Under the pieces are notes generated by a model. The model searched no databases, was not told the origin of the DNA, and saw nothing but the letters and a program-made list of their open reading frames with translations. Positions 36,118 to 45,771 of a DNA stretch of 64,000 nucleotides are shown piece by piece. The translations under genes and the position numbers were made by a program. How positions within the stretch are numbered: the first letter of the stretch is position 1; each line of letters begins with the position of its first letter. Source of the DNA: Comamonas phosphati (GTDB taxonomy: Bacteria; Pseudomonadota; Gammaproteobacteria; Burkholderiales; Burkholderiaceae_C). The stretch covers positions 1-64,000 of the forward strand of contig NZ_BMEU01000009.1 in the NCBI RefSeq assembly GCF_014637085.1. Direction: 5' to 3'.

Positions 36118-36579
36118 ATGTTCAGCCCTTTCCAACCCCGCGCCGCTTCGGTTTACCAGCGCATCAGCACCGAAACCAGCATGCATACCATCGATCAGCA
36201 CAAGCTGGTTTCGCTGCTGTATGAAGGCATACTGTCCTCGATTGCCGCTGCACGCGGCGCCATGGCGCGCGGCGACATTCCGGGCAAATGCAGTGCGGTC
36301 GGCAAAGCCATCCGCATCATCGAGGAAGGCCTGCTCACGGCGCTGGACCGCGACGCCGGCGGCGAGCTGGCCGAAAACCTCGGCAACGTCTACGAATATT
36401 CGCTGCGCCAGCTGGTGCTGGCCAATGCGCAAAACGACGACGCCAAGCTCGAGGAAGTCGCCCAACTGATCCAGCCCATTGCCAGCAGCTGGGAGCAGAT
36501 CAAGGAGGCCGCGCAGGGCACGCATTCAGCGGCCTCATCCCAGATCAACAACAAGCGGGAGGCAGGTGCGCATGCCTGA
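36118..36579 (+). CDS. fliS: Flagellin chaperone FliS
   Basis: Export chaperone that binds the flagellin C-terminus in the cytoplasm. It has 153 residues, helical, with the family stretch DQHKLVSLLYEGILSSIAAA and AIRIIEEGLLTALD. The C-terminal 20 residues are longer and more polar than in short FliS proteins. It lies 56 bases after fliD and overlaps fliT. Confidence 0.94.
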   Translation: MFSPFQPRAASVYQRISTETSMHTIDQHKLVSLLYEGILSSIAAARGAMARGDIPGKCSAVGKAIRIIEEGLLTALDRDAGGELAENLGNVYEYSLRQLVLANAQNDDAKLEEVAQLIQPIASSWEQIKEAAQGTHSAASSQINNKREAGAHA

Positions 36580-36871
36580 GGCATTGATCGACTACTACAA
36601 GGCCATCGAGGACAGCAGCAGCAAAATGCTGCAGGCAGCCCGCGAACATAACTGGGATGGCGTGATGCGCTACGAGGGCGCCTGCGCGGTGTTGATCGAG
36701 CAGCTGCGCTTCAAGTCCCAGAGGGAATCGCTGCCGCCGGAAAACCGCCGCGAGAAAGCCCGCATCATGCAGCGCATCCTGTCCAACGACGCCATGATCC
36801 GGGCTCTGGCCGAGCCCTGGATGACGCAGTTCGAACACATGTTCGACGGCCAGCCCCACGTGATGCACTGA
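36572..36871 (+). CDS. fliT: FliT-like flagellar chaperone
   Basis: Small helical protein of 99 residues at the fliT position. FliT chaperones the cap protein FliD and, in enterics, also binds FlhDC. It begins MPEALIDYYKAIEDSSSKML and overlaps the fliS end by eight bases. Sequence identity in this family is low, so the call rests on size, helix content and gene order. Confidence 0.8.
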   Translation: MPEALIDYYKAIEDSSSKMLQAAREHNWDGVMRYEGACAVLIEQLRFKSQRESLPPENRREKARIMQRILSNDAMIRALAEPWMTQFEHMFDGQPHVMH

Positions 36872-37272
36872 CTGAAGGAAGCGGCCGCCCGGCCGCTGCA
36901 CCGCCTGCAGCGCCAAGTGGCGCGCCGTCTCCGGCGCGCTTGACTGCAGCTGGCCGCCACATTGACCTCTCCGATCATGCCGGAGATGCATCGCACGCTC
37001 TGCACGTGCTCTCCCATGCTCTGCCCTCGCCGCCTCCACGGCAGCCTTCCGGGCCTGCCTGGAAGACGATGCCATCGATCACATCGGATCGCCGCCTCTG
37101 CCGCCGGCGATCCGCGGCATACCGGCTACGAATCCATCGCCCGCTTCGCTGCGCCACGCCTGCGGCCCGATGCGAGACAGCCCTACAAAAGCGCCTCTAG
37201 CTGCCGATCTAACAAGCAATCACCCGGCTTTTTCCGCCAACGACAACGGCCAGCCCTCTCACAATCACTCCC
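36872..37272. other. Gap between fliT and motA
   Basis: A 401-base stretch with no gene I can support. It holds a hairpin just after fliT (36880-36897, arms AGCGGCC/GGCCGCT), some further GC-rich inverted repeats, and the motA promoter near its right end. Short open frames here have unnatural composition and no family resemblance. Confidence 0.6.
37184..37210 (+). promoter_or_regulatory. Sigma-28 promoter for motA
   Basis: TACA, 15 bases, GCCGATCT. The -10 part matches the FliA consensus GCCGATAA in 6 of 8 positions and the -35 differs from TAAA by one base, with exact spacing. It ends 62 bases before the motA ATG. It would put motAB, cheY and cheZ in the late class. Confidence 0.7.
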
Positions 37273-38133
37273 ATGCTTGTCCTTATCGGTTACATCGTCG
37301 CCTTCGGCTGCATTTTCGGCATGTATGTGATACATGGCGGCAATGTGCCAGTCATCGCCAAGGCCCTGCCTTTCGAGCTGGTCACCATCGCCGGCGGTGC
37401 TTTCGGCGCCTTCATCGTCTGCAACCAGCCCAAGGTCCTCAAGGCCACGGCCAAGGCGATTCCAGCCGCCGTCAAGGCTTCGCGCCACAACAAGGCGCGC
37501 TTCATGGAGCTGCTGGCCTTGCTGTATGAAATGCTGCAGAAGGCGCGCAAGGAAGGCCTGATGTCCATCGAGGCCGATGTGGAAGAACCCAAAGAATCGG
37601 CCATCTTCCAGAAATACCCAGAGCTGCTGGCCGATCACCACATCGTCGAATTCCTCACGGACTATCTGCGCATGATGGTTTCGGGCAATCTCAATTCGCA
37701 TGAGATCGAAGCCCTGATGGACAGCGAGATCGACGCCCACCATGCCGAGGCCCACGGCCCGGTCGGCGCCCTGAACCGCCTTGCCGGCGCCCTGCCGGCT
37801 TTCGGCATCGTGGCCGCCGTGCTCGGCGTGGTGAACACCATGGGCTCGGTGGGCCAACCGCCCACGGTGCTGGGCGGCATGATCGCCTCGGCCCTGGTCG
37901 GCACCTTCCTGGGTATTTTGCTGGCCTACGCGCTGGTGGAGCCCATGGCCGCGCTGCTGGAGCAGCGCGCGCAGGACGCAGCCAAGGAACTGGAATGCAT
38001 CAAGGCCACGCTGCTGGCCAGCATGCAGGGCTACAACCCCGGCACGGCCATCGAATTCGGCCGCAAGGTGCTGTTCTCGACCGAGCGCCCTGGCTTCCTG
38101 GAACTCGAGGCCCACGTCAAGGGCAAGAAGTGA
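37273..38133 (+). CDS. motA: Flagellar stator protein MotA
   Basis: Proton-channel stator subunit with four membrane helices; converts ion flow to torque on FliG. It has 286 residues. Helices lie near 1-20, 34-50, about 170-190 and 200-225. The cytoplasmic loop has the conserved torque region SRHNKARFMELLALLYEML, and the channel prolines are in GALPAFGIVAAVLGVV. motB follows 39 bases downstream. Confidence 0.96.
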   Translation: MLVLIGYIVAFGCIFGMYVIHGGNVPVIAKALPFELVTIAGGAFGAFIVCNQPKVLKATAKAIPAAVKASRHNKARFMELLALLYEMLQKARKEGLMSIEADVEEPKESAIFQKYPELLADHHIVEFLTDYLRMMVSGNLNSHEIEALMDSEIDAHHAEAHGPVGALNRLAGALPAFGIVAAVLGVVNTMGSVGQPPTVLGGMIASALVGTFLGILLAYALVEPMAALLEQRAQDAAKELECIKATLLASMQGYNPGTAIEFGRKVLFSTERPGFLELEAHVKGKK

Positions 38134-38172
38134 TGCCGGTCAGCGCGACGGCACCCTGCAGCGGAGGCATTC

Positions 38173-39231
38173 ATGGCTGAAAAAAAACTCCAGCCCATCA
38201 TCATCAAGCGCGTCAAGAAGGCCGCTCACGCCCCTCATGGCGGCGCCTGGAAAATTGCCTACGCCGACTTCATGACGGCCATGATGGCCTTCTTTCTGCT
38301 GATGTGGCTGCTGGGCTCCACCGCCAAGGGCGAGTTGCAGGGCATCGCGGCCTATTTTTCCTCGCCGCTGAAGGTTTCGATGGCCGGCGGCGACGGCTCC
38401 GGCAACAGCTCCAGCATCATTCCCGGCGGCGGCAACGACCTGGCCAAGGTATATGGCCAGGTGCGCCGCTCCGAAAGCGACGACACCTCCAACCGCCGCT
38501 CGAGCACGGCCTCGGAAAAATCCGATGCCGTGGCACAGGACGCCAAACGCATCCAGGCGCTCAAGGCCAAGGTGGATGCGCTGATCGCCAGCAATCTGCG
38601 CCTGAACGAATTCCGCTCGCAGATCCGCACCGAGATGACGCCCGACGGCCTGCAGATCCAGATCGTGGACGACCAGAACCGCCCCATGTTCGACAGCGGC
38701 AGCGCCGTGGTCAAACCCTATATGCGCGACATCCTGCGCGAGGTGGGCTCGGCATTGTCCAACGCGGAAAACCGCATCAGCCTCTCGGGCCACACGGACG
38801 CCGCGCCCTACGGCAATGGCGACCGCGGCTACAGCAACTGGGAGCTCTCCGCCGACCGGGCCAACGCTTCGCGCCGCGAACTGGTGGGCGCCGGCATGCC
38901 CTTGAGCCAGTTGGCCCGCGTCGTGGGCCTGGCCGACAGCGACCTGCTGCTGCCGCAAGAGCCCCGCGCACCGCAAAACCGCCGCATCGCCATCACGGTG
39001 CTGACCAAGGAAGCCGAAAAACGCTTGCTGGGCTTCGGCCATACCGAGAAAGCCGCAGCCTCCGATGTGATCGGCATCGCCGACCCCAGGCCGCTGCAGC
39101 CCGCAAAGCCGGCCATGCCGCGCGCGGCGGCCCCGAAGATGTCCCTGAGCGACAACGAAGTCTTTGTAACAAGTTCTGAAGTTCCTGCCCGGAGTGCCGA
39201 AAAGCAGGACAATGCTCGCCAATCGCCATAA
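38173..39231 (+). CDS. motB: Flagellar stator protein MotB
   Basis: Stator subunit anchored to peptidoglycan, 352 residues. The single membrane helix contains the proton-binding Asp32 in YADFMTAMMAFFLLMWLLG. The periplasmic OmpA-like domain has LSGHTDAAPYGNGDRGYSNW and SADRANASRREL. The C-terminal tail after residue 290 is long and Pro/Ala-rich. Confidence 0.96.
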   Translation: MAEKKLQPIIIKRVKKAAHAPHGGAWKIAYADFMTAMMAFFLLMWLLGSTAKGELQGIAAYFSSPLKVSMAGGDGSGNSSSIIPGGGNDLAKVYGQVRRSESDDTSNRRSSTASEKSDAVAQDAKRIQALKAKVDALIASNLRLNEFRSQIRTEMTPDGLQIQIVDDQNRPMFDSGSAVVKPYMRDILREVGSALSNAENRISLSGHTDAAPYGNGDRGYSNWELSADRANASRRELVGAGMPLSQLARVVGLADSDLLLPQEPRAPQNRRIAITVLTKEAEKRLLGFGHTEKAAASDVIGIADPRPLQPAKPAMPRAAAPKMSLSDNEVFVTSSEVPARSAEKQDNARQSP

Positions 39232-39291
39232 TGATTCAAATTGTTACCAATATGGCCATGCTCCCGAACTTTATGACCGAAAGGGCCTCTC

Positions 39292-39678
39292 GTGGCTAAT
39301 GCCCTGCGCTTTTTGATTGTTGACGACTTCTCCACCATGCGCCGCATCGTGCGCAATCTGCTCAAGGAAAGCGGCTTTCCCGACGCGGACGAAGCCGAAG
39401 ACGGCGTGGTGGCCTTGCACAAGCTGCGCTCAAGCAAGTTCGACTTTGTCGTGACCGACATCAACATGCCGAACATGAACGGCTTCCAGCTGCTGACCGA
39501 AATCAAGCAGGACGAAAAGCTCAAGCACCTGCCCGTGCTCATGGTCACGGCCGAGGCACGCAAGGAGGACATCGTGGCTGCAGCCCAGGGCGGCGCCGCA
39601 GGCTACATCGTCAAACCCTTCACCAAGGCCACGCTGGAGGAGAAGGTCAATCTGATCCTCAAAAAACTGGGCATGTAA
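39292..39678 (+). CDS. cheY: Chemotaxis response regulator CheY, second copy
   Basis: Single receiver of 128 residues, of the classic motor-binding CheY type. It has [18 protein letters not shown], phospho-acceptor Asp56 in [11 protein letters not shown], Thr86 in MVTAEA, Tyr105 and Lys108 in GYIVKPF. The start is GTG at 39292. It is followed three bases later by cheZ and is the better candidate for binding FliM than the copy at 8076. Confidence 0.95.
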   Translation: MANALRFLIVDDFSTMRRIVRNLLKESGFPDADEAEDGVVALHKLRSSKFDFVVTDINMPNMNGFQLLTEIKQDEKLKHLPVLMVTAEARKEDIVAAAQGGAAGYIVKPFTKATLEEKVNLILKKLGM

Positions 39679-39681
39679 GCC

Positions 39682-40308
39682 ATGAACAGCAGCAGTCAGG
39701 AAGCTCCAGCCGGCAACGTCCACCACAAGATCGGCCTGCTCACACGCCAGTTGCACGACTCGCTCAACGAGCTGGGTTATGCGGACCGGCTGCGCGGCAG
39801 CATGGGTGAACTACCGGATGCGCAAAGCCGTCTTTCCTATATCGCGCGCCTGACCGGCGCAGCAGCCGAAAAGGTGCTGGGCCGCGTGGAGCTGGCCAAG
39901 GCCCAACAGGATGCTCTGGTCGAGCGCGTGCGCACCATGCGCGCCGAACTGGTCAAGGACCCCGTGGCGGCCGTGGCCAAGGGCCACATCATGAACTTCC
40001 TGCAGGAAGTGGAGGAGGGCTCGACCCAGGCCGACTCCCACCTGACCGAGATCATGATGGCCCAGGACTTCCACGACCTCACCGGCCAGGTGATTGCCCG
40101 CGTGGTGGCCTTGGCCGCCGACCTGGAGTCACAGCTGGTGGAGCTGCTGATCCAGACCTCTCCCGATCATCCGCAGACGGCCACGGCCGCACCGCAGGAA
40201 AAGCCTGCCGAGCACCTGGCCGGCCCCGTGGTCGACCCGGCGAACACGCCCGACGTGGTGACCACCCAGTCCCAGGTGGACGATCTGCTGGCGAGCTTGG
40301 GGTTTTGA
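39682..40308 (+). CDS. cheZ: CheY-phosphate phosphatase CheZ
   Basis: Removes phosphate from CheY to end the signal. It has 208 residues, mostly one long helical hairpin. The active-site helix IMMAQDFHDLTGQVI carries the catalytic Asp132 and Gln136. The C-terminal CheY-binding peptide is QSQVDDLLASLGF. It sits directly after cheY. A second, shorter CheZ-like protein is encoded at 8490. Confidence 0.96.
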   Translation: MNSSSQEAPAGNVHHKIGLLTRQLHDSLNELGYADRLRGSMGELPDAQSRLSYIARLTGAAAEKVLGRVELAKAQQDALVERVRTMRAELVKDPVAAVAKGHIMNFLQEVEEGSTQADSHLTEIMMAQDFHDLTGQVIARVVALAADLESQLVELLIQTSPDHPQTATAAPQEKPAEHLAGPVVDPANTPDVVTTQSQVDDLLASLGF

Positions 40309-40390
40309 CCCCCTGAGGCGCTGCGCGCCTTCCCCCTAGAAGGGGGACGACGCCTTCTCCGCGAGGCGGCTCTTGCTCGGCGTCCCTGGC
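40309..40390 (+). repeat. C-rich palindromic repeat, copy 4
   Basis: CCCCCTGAG starts at the base after the cheZ TGA. The element continues with a GCGCTGCGCGC hairpin and CCCCCTAGAAGGGGG, then a GCGAGGCGGCTCTTGCTCGG tail shared with copy 6. Confidence 0.8.
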
Positions 40391-40711
40391 GAAAGGATCG
40401 ATGCGTAGATCGTGCAGACTTTAGAAAGTTGAAGCCTCGCTGCTCCCCCGGCCGAGCGATAGCGACGGCCCGTGTGGCTCCCGCTCTCCCCCCCTTTTGG
40501 CTGCGCCTGCGGCGCCCGATTCAGGCCGCGGCGGGTGTGCCGCAGGACACACCTGCTTCGTGACCTGACTTGCGCCCGTTTGTTCGAGCGCAGCGCCGCA
40601 TGTTTACATGTGGCGCGCAGTGAGTTGGGGCGCACCGCAGACTGAATCGGGTGACACAGGTTTGCCCGTAGCGAAGCGAAGGGACGCAGGCAATGGGGCG
40701 CACTTCTTCTG

Positions 40712-40743
40712 CCTACTCTTCTTGTGCGAGCAAGAAGAGTAGG
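40712..40743. repeat. 13-bp perfect stem-loop
   Basis: CCTACTCTTCTTG and CAAGAAGAGTAGG flank the six-base loop TGCGAG. No T-run follows, so it may act as an mRNA end-stabilising or insertion-derived structure. A following segment (GCCGGGGCGAGTCCCGG) is also self-complementary. Confidence 0.6.
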
Positions 40744-40907
40744 TCGCCTGCCGGGGCGAGTCCCGGCTCCTGCCGCACGCGAGAAAGACCAGGCAAAGCC
40801 ACCAGCAACACCCAGCTTTCGGATAAGCAGGCCTGGAGCACCGCTTATCCGCGCATTGCCCGCGCGGCCAATTCGCACAATGACGCCATCCAATCCGTCA
40901 TTGCGCC

Positions 40908-42101
40908 ATGGCCGACTCCCAAGACAAAAACCTGCCAGCAACCGCACGCAAACTGCAGAAAACGCGTGAGGACGGCCAGGGTGCGCGCTCGCGGGACCTG
41001 TCGCATCTGGCCATCCTGGGCACCGGCGCAGCGCTGATGTTCATCGGCACACAGCCGCTGGTGCAGCAGCTGCGCCTGGCCATGGCCCAGCAGCTGGCTT
41101 TCGACGGCAGCATTGCCAGGAACCCGGCGCAGATGCTCGAGCGTTTCCAATCCATGCTGGGCCTGGGCCTGGCTGTCGCCCTGGTCTTCGCCATCGTGAC
41201 CACCGGCGCCTCCGTGCTGGCCGGCGTGGCTGCGGGCGGCTGGATCTTCAGCTTCAAGCCCATTGAGCCGCAGTTCAGCCGGCTCAATCCCCTCAAGGGC
41301 CTTGCCAATCTGTTTTCCAAGCAGCAGCTCGTCACCGTGGTCAAGATGGTGCTGATGACGGCCATCCTCGGCTTCGTGGCCTGGAAGTTCATGGGCAGCC
41401 GCATCGCCGAAGTCACGGCCGTCTCCGCCCAGCCTTCGCCCATGGCGCTGTCCATGGTCGGCTCGTGGCTGACCAGCGGCGTGGCGCTGCTGCTCATCGT
41501 GGTGCTGCTGGTCGCCGTGATCGACGTGCCGCTGCAGGCCTTTCTGTTCAAGTCGCGCCTGAAGATGAGCCACGAGGAAGTCAAGAAGGAGCACAAGGAA
41601 TCCGACGGTAACCCGCAGATCAAGGGCAAGATCCGCCAGAAGCAGCGCGAGATCGCCGACCGCGCCAGCGTCTCGGCCGTGCCGCGCGCCGACTTCGTGG
41701 TCACCAACCCCACGCACTACGCCGTGGCCCTGCGCTACGACGAGCAGACCATGGCGGCGCCCCAGGTGATTGCCAAGGGCACCGACCTGGTGGCCCTCAG
41801 GATCCGCGAAGTGGCGGGCGCACACAAGATCCCGGTGCTCGAATCGCCCATGCTGGCGCGCGCGCTGTACGCCCATGCCGAGCTGGACCGGGCCATTCCC
41901 GCCGCGCTCTACACCGCCGTGGCCCAGGTGCTGGCCTATGTCTACCGCCTCAAGGCCGCGCTGCGCGGCGAAGGCCCCATGCCCGACGACCTGGGCCAGC
42001 CCGCCGTGCCGGTGGAGCTCGACCCCCAGCGCGGCGACAACCGGCCCGCCACGCCACCTGCCGCACGGCCGCCGGCCGGCGCCCCCGAAGGTAAAGCCTG
42101 A
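40908..42101 (+). CDS. flhB: Flagellar export switch protein FlhB
   Basis: Export-gate component that controls the switch from rod/hook to filament substrates. It has 397 residues. Four membrane helices precede a cytoplasmic domain with the autocleavage motif NPTHYAV, where Asn267-Pro268 is cut. The C-terminus has a Pro/Ala-rich tail. The stop overlaps the flhA start (TGATG). Confidence 0.97.
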   Translation: MADSQDKNLPATARKLQKTREDGQGARSRDLSHLAILGTGAALMFIGTQPLVQQLRLAMAQQLAFDGSIARNPAQMLERFQSMLGLGLAVALVFAIVTTGASVLAGVAAGGWIFSFKPIEPQFSRLNPLKGLANLFSKQQLVTVVKMVLMTAILGFVAWKFMGSRIAEVTAVSAQPSPMALSMVGSWLTSGVALLLIVVLLVAVIDVPLQAFLFKSRLKMSHEEVKKEHKESDGNPQIKGKIRQKQREIADRASVSAVPRADFVVTNPTHYAVALRYDEQTMAAPQVIAKGTDLVALRIREVAGAHKIPVLESPMLARALYAHAELDRAIPAALYTAVAQVLAYVYRLKAALRGEGPMPDDLGQPAVPVELDPQRGDNRPATPPAARPPAGAPEGKA

Positions 42102-44197
42102 TGACAACCAATCCGCTTCAAGCCCTGCAACAGTGGACGGGCTCCAACAGCAAGGCCCTGCAAGGCCTGACCGCGCCGCTGCTGGTGGTGGCCATCCTGG
42201 CGCTGATGGTGCTGCCGATACCGCCCTGGATGCTGGACACCTTCTTCACCCTCAACATCGCCGTGGCGCTGATGGTGATGATGGTGGCCGCCTACATGCT
42301 CAAGCCGCTGGACTTCGCGGCCTTCCCCTCGGTGCTGCTGCTGACCACGCTGATGCGCCTGTCGCTCAACGTGGCCTCCACCCGGGTCGTGCTGCTCGAA
42401 GGCCATACCGGCCCGGGCGCTGCCGGCGCGGTGATCGAGGCCTTCGGCCACTTCCTGATCGGCGGCAACTTCGCCGTGGGCCTGATCGTGTTCGCCATCC
42501 TCGTGGTCATCAACTTCGTGGTGATCACCAAGGGCGCCGAGCGTATCGCCGAAGTGTCGGCCCGCTTCACGCTGGATGCCATGCCAGGCAAGCAGATGGC
42601 CGTGGACGCCGACCTGAACGCCGGCCTGATCGACGAGACCGAAGCCAAGCGCCGACGCGCCGAGGTGCAGGAGGAAGCCAACTTCTTCGGCTCCATGGAC
42701 GGCGCCAGCAAGTTCGTGCGCGGCGATGCCATTGCCGGCATTCTGATCCTGGTCATCAACATCATCGGCGGCTTTGCCATCGGCATGGCCCAGCACGGGC
42801 TGTCGGCCGGCCAGGCCGCCGACAGCTACATTCTGCTGGCCGTGGGCGATGCGCTGGTGGCGCAGATCCCGGGCCTGCTGATCTCGGTGGCATCGGCCAT
42901 GGTGATCTCGCGCGTGGGCAAGGACGCCGACATGGGCCACCAGATCGTGCAGCAGCTGTTCATGTCGCCCAAGGTGCTGGGCATTACCGCCGGCATCCTG
43001 CTGTTGCTGGGCCTGATCCCCGGCATGCCCCACCTGGCCTTTCTGACCATGGGCGGCCTGCTGGGCTGGCTGGCCTGGACACTGGACCAGCAGCAAAAGG
43101 CCCGCGCCGCCGCACCTGCCCCGGCTCCCGTGGCCCAGGCCAGCCAGGGCGACGGCGAAGCCACCTGGGACGACCTCCAGCCCGTGGACCTGCTGGGCCT
43201 GGAGCTGGGCTACCGGCTGATCACGCTGGTGGACAAGAACCGCCAGGGCGACCTGCTGACCCGCATCAAGGGCGTGCGCCGCAAGTTCGCACAGGAAGTA
43301 GGCTTTCTGCCGCCGGCCGTCCATGTGCGCGACAACCTCGAGCTCAAGCCCAGCGCCTACCGCATCACGCTGCGCGGCGTGATGGTGGGCGAAGGCGAGG
43401 CTTTCCCCGGCATGTTCCTGGCCATCAACCCCGGCGGCATCTCCACGCCGCTGATCGGCACCGCCACGACCGACCCGGCCTTCGGCCTGCCGGCCCACTG
43501 GATCGACGAACGCCAGAAGGAAGCGGCACAAATGGCTGGTTTTACCGTCGTTGATTCGGAAACCGTCATGGCCACCCATTTGTCACACTTGATGCAAGTG
43601 CATGCGGCCAAGCTGCTGTCGCGCACGGAAACCCAGCAGCTGGTCGACCACGTGGCCAAGCTGGCTCCCAAGCTGATCGAAGAAGTCATTCCCAAAATGG
43701 TGCCCATCACGACGTTCCAGAAAGTGCTCCAGCTGCTGCTGGAGGACTCTGTGCACATCCGCGATATCCGCACCATCATCGAAACCCTGGCCGAGAACGC
43801 CACCACCACCAACGACCCGGCGGAACTGGCGCGGCGTGTGCGCATCGCGCTGTCTCCGGCCATCGTGCAGCAGATCTACGGCCCCACGCGCGAGCTCAAC
43901 GTCATCGCCATCGAGCCCGGCCTGGAGCGTCTGCTGGTGCAGGCCCTGTCCAACCCCGGCGCGCCCTCGCTGGACCCCGGCGTCGCCGAGATCCTCACGC
44001 AAAAAGCCGTCGACGTGGCCAACCAACAGGAAGAGCTGGGCCTGCCCGCCTGCCTGCTGGTGCCCGACTCCATCCGCAATTCCATTGCCAAGCTGCTGCG
44101 CCGTGTGGCGCCGCGTCTGCAGGTGCTCGCCCACAGCGAGATCCCCGAGACGCACACCATCCGCATCGGCCCGATTCTTAAAGGTGCATCCGCATGA
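42101..44197 (+). CDS. flhA: Flagellar export gate protein FlhA
   Basis: Largest export-gate subunit, forming a cytoplasmic ring for substrate-chaperone docking. It has 698 residues. About eight membrane helices occupy the first 330 residues, including ALMVMMVAAYMLKPLDFAAF and the FHIPEP-region sequence GHFLIGGNFAVGLIVFAI. The cytoplasmic domain (about 350-698) includes LLELGYRLI-like sequence (LGLELGYRLITLVDKNRQG). It overlaps flhB and flhF. Confidence 0.97.
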   Translation: MTTNPLQALQQWTGSNSKALQGLTAPLLVVAILALMVLPIPPWMLDTFFTLNIAVALMVMMVAAYMLKPLDFAAFPSVLLLTTLMRLSLNVASTRVVLLEGHTGPGAAGAVIEAFGHFLIGGNFAVGLIVFAILVVINFVVITKGAERIAEVSARFTLDAMPGKQMAVDADLNAGLIDETEAKRRRAEVQEEANFFGSMDGASKFVRGDAIAGILILVINIIGGFAIGMAQHGLSAGQAADSYILLAVGDALVAQIPGLLISVASAMVISRVGKDADMGHQIVQQLFMSPKVLGITAGILLLLGLIPGMPHLAFLTMGGLLGWLAWTLDQQQKARAAAPAPAPVAQASQGDGEATWDDLQPVDLLGLELGYRLITLVDKNRQGDLLTRIKGVRRKFAQEVGFLPPAVHVRDNLELKPSAYRITLRGVMVGEGEAFPGMFLAINPGGISTPLIGTATTDPAFGLPAHWIDERQKEAAQMAGFTVVDSETVMATHLSHLMQVHAAKLLSRTETQQLVDHVAKLAPKLIEEVIPKMVPITTFQKVLQLLLEDSVHIRDIRTIIETLAENATTTNDPAELARRVRIALSPAIVQQIYGPTRELNVIAIEPGLERLLVQALSNPGAPSLDPGVAEILTQKAVDVANQQEELGLPACLLVPDSIRNSIAKLLRRVAPRLQVLAHSEIPETHTIRIGPILKGASA

Positions 44198-45771
44198 ACA
44201 TCAGACGCTTTTACGCCCCCACCTCCCGCGAGGCCCTGGCCAAGGCGCGCATGGCTTTCGGCGAAGGCACGCTCATTCTCTCCAACCGCCAGACGCCCGA
44301 TGGCGTGGAAGTCATGGCCACGGCCGAGGACACGCTGCAGGGCCTGGAATCCGGCAAGCCCGCCTCCTCTCTGCAGGCCGCCATCGAGCGCCGCTCGGCC
44401 GAGGACACGGCAGGCATGCGCGAGCGCACCAGCCTCTTGTCGCGCCAGGCCGCCAAGCCGCGCATGGGTGAAGGCATGAGCACGCTGGAGCATGTGCAGG
44501 AGCGCCAGACCAAGCAGTCGCAGGCCCTGTCCCAGTCGGTGCAGGAAGACGTGGAACAGCTGTCCATGAGCACGCTGTCCTTCCAGGACTATGTGCGTGA
44601 GCGCATGCTGCGCCGCCGTCACGAATCGGAGCTGGAAACCGAAGAGGCCCTGCCCACCTTCGCCCAGCGCGCGCGCCAGCACAACGAGACCGTGCGCCCC
44701 GGCGCACCGGCCGGCCAGCCGCCCGGCCCCAGCCTGAACGTGAGCCGCCACAACCCGCTGCGCGGCGAACCCATCGTGGTCAAGGACTCCCTGACGGCCG
44801 CCAAGCCAGCCGCCGCAGGCTCCGTGAGCCAGCAGCACTTCATGCAAGAGCTGCAGTCCATGAAGGACCTGATCGAGGACCGCTTCAACACCCTGACCTG
44901 GCTGGGCCAGACGCGCCAGAACCCCATCCAGTCCAGCCTGATGCACAAGCTGATCCGCGCCGGCTACTCGCCCGCGCTGTCGCGTGCGCTGATCGAGCGC
45001 CTGCCCGAGCACCTGTCGGCCGGCGACTCCGTGCGCTGGCTCATGGAAGTGCTGGAGCGCAATCTGCGTACCGACAAGGCCCAGGCCCCCATCTATGAAC
45101 AGGGCGGCGTGTTCGCCCTGGTCGGCGCCACCGGCGTGGGCAAGACCACGACCACGGCCAAGCTGGCCGCGCTATGCGCCGCCGAGCACGGCCCCTCCTC
45201 CGTGGGCCTGATCACGCTGGACACCTACCGCATCGGCGGCCACGAGCAACTGCGCGCCTATGCCCGCATGCTGGGCATGGTGGCCCACCAGGCCCACGAC
45301 AAGGCAGCGCTGCAGGACCTGCTGGGCCTGCTCGAAAGCAAGAAAATGGTGCTGATCGACACCACGGGCGTGGCCCCGCGCGACCCGCGCAAGGACGAGA
45401 TCATGGGCGTGCTGGATCTGCCCGGCGTGCAGCAGCTGCTGGCGGTCAACGCGGCCGCCCAGGGCGATGCGCTGGACGACGTGATGCAGGCCTTCAAGGC
45501 CCACGGCTCGCACCAGGCCGTGCTGACCAAGGTGGACGAAGCCGTCAAGCTCGGCCCTTCCATCGACACGCTGATCCGCCACCAGATCCAGCTGCGCGGC
45601 GTGACCAATGGCCAGCGCGTGCCCGAGGACTGGGAGCGTGCCAGCGCTCAGGCCCTGGTCGCGACCTCCATGCGCTCCAGCGTCAAGTCGGCCTTCGACC
45701 CCAAGGCCCTGGACCTGGACTTCTTCTTCACGCCCTCCGCATCGCACGCCGCCGAGGTCGCCCATGCTTGA
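44194..45771 (+). CDS. flhF: SRP-type GTPase FlhF
   Basis: GTPase of the signal recognition particle family that sets the site and number of polar flagella. It has 525 residues. The N-terminal basic domain starts MNIRRFYAPTSREALAKAR. The NG domain has P-loop GATGVGKTTTTAKLAA (about 311), LDTYRIGGHEQL and LIDTTGVAPRD. ATGA overlap with flhA. Its presence argues for polar flagellation. Confidence 0.95.
   Translation: MNIRRFYAPTSREALAKARMAFGEGTLILSNRQTPDGVEVMATAEDTLQGLESGKPASSLQAAIERRSAEDTAGMRERTSLLSRQAAKPRMGEGMSTLEHVQERQTKQSQALSQSVQEDVEQLSMSTLSFQDYVRERMLRRRHESELETEEALPTFAQRARQHNETVRPGAPAGQPPGPSLNVSRHNPLRGEPIVVKDSLTAAKPAAAGSVSQQHFMQELQSMKDLIEDRFNTLTWLGQTRQNPIQSSLMHKLIRAGYSPALSRALIERLPEHLSAGDSVRWLMEVLERNLRTDKAQAPIYEQGGVFALVGATGVGKTTTTAKLAALCAAEHGPSSVGLITLDTYRIGGHEQLRAYARMLGMVAHQAHDKAALQDLLGLLESKKMVLIDTTGVAPRDPRKDEIMGVLDLPGVQQLLAVNAAAQGDALDDVMQAFKAHGSHQAVLTKVDEAVKLGPSIDTLIRHQIQLRGVTNGQRVPEDWERASAQALVATSMRSSVKSAFDPKALDLDFFFTPSASHAAEVAHA

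Larger units (their letters stand above)
40309..40907. other. Large intergenic region before flhB
   Basis: 599 bases between cheZ and flhB with no gene I can support. After repeat copy 4 it contains GC-rich sequence with several inverted repeats, including a perfect 13-bp stem (40712-40743). No sigma-28 promoter match was found; the flhB promoter is presumably in the last 150 bases. The overall look is of stacked intergenic repeat elements. Confidence 0.55.

Noticed and set aside
36962-37330. 122-codon plus-strand frame between fliT and motA
   Set aside because: No ribosome site, composition unlike real genes, no family resemblance, and it overlaps the motA start and promoter.
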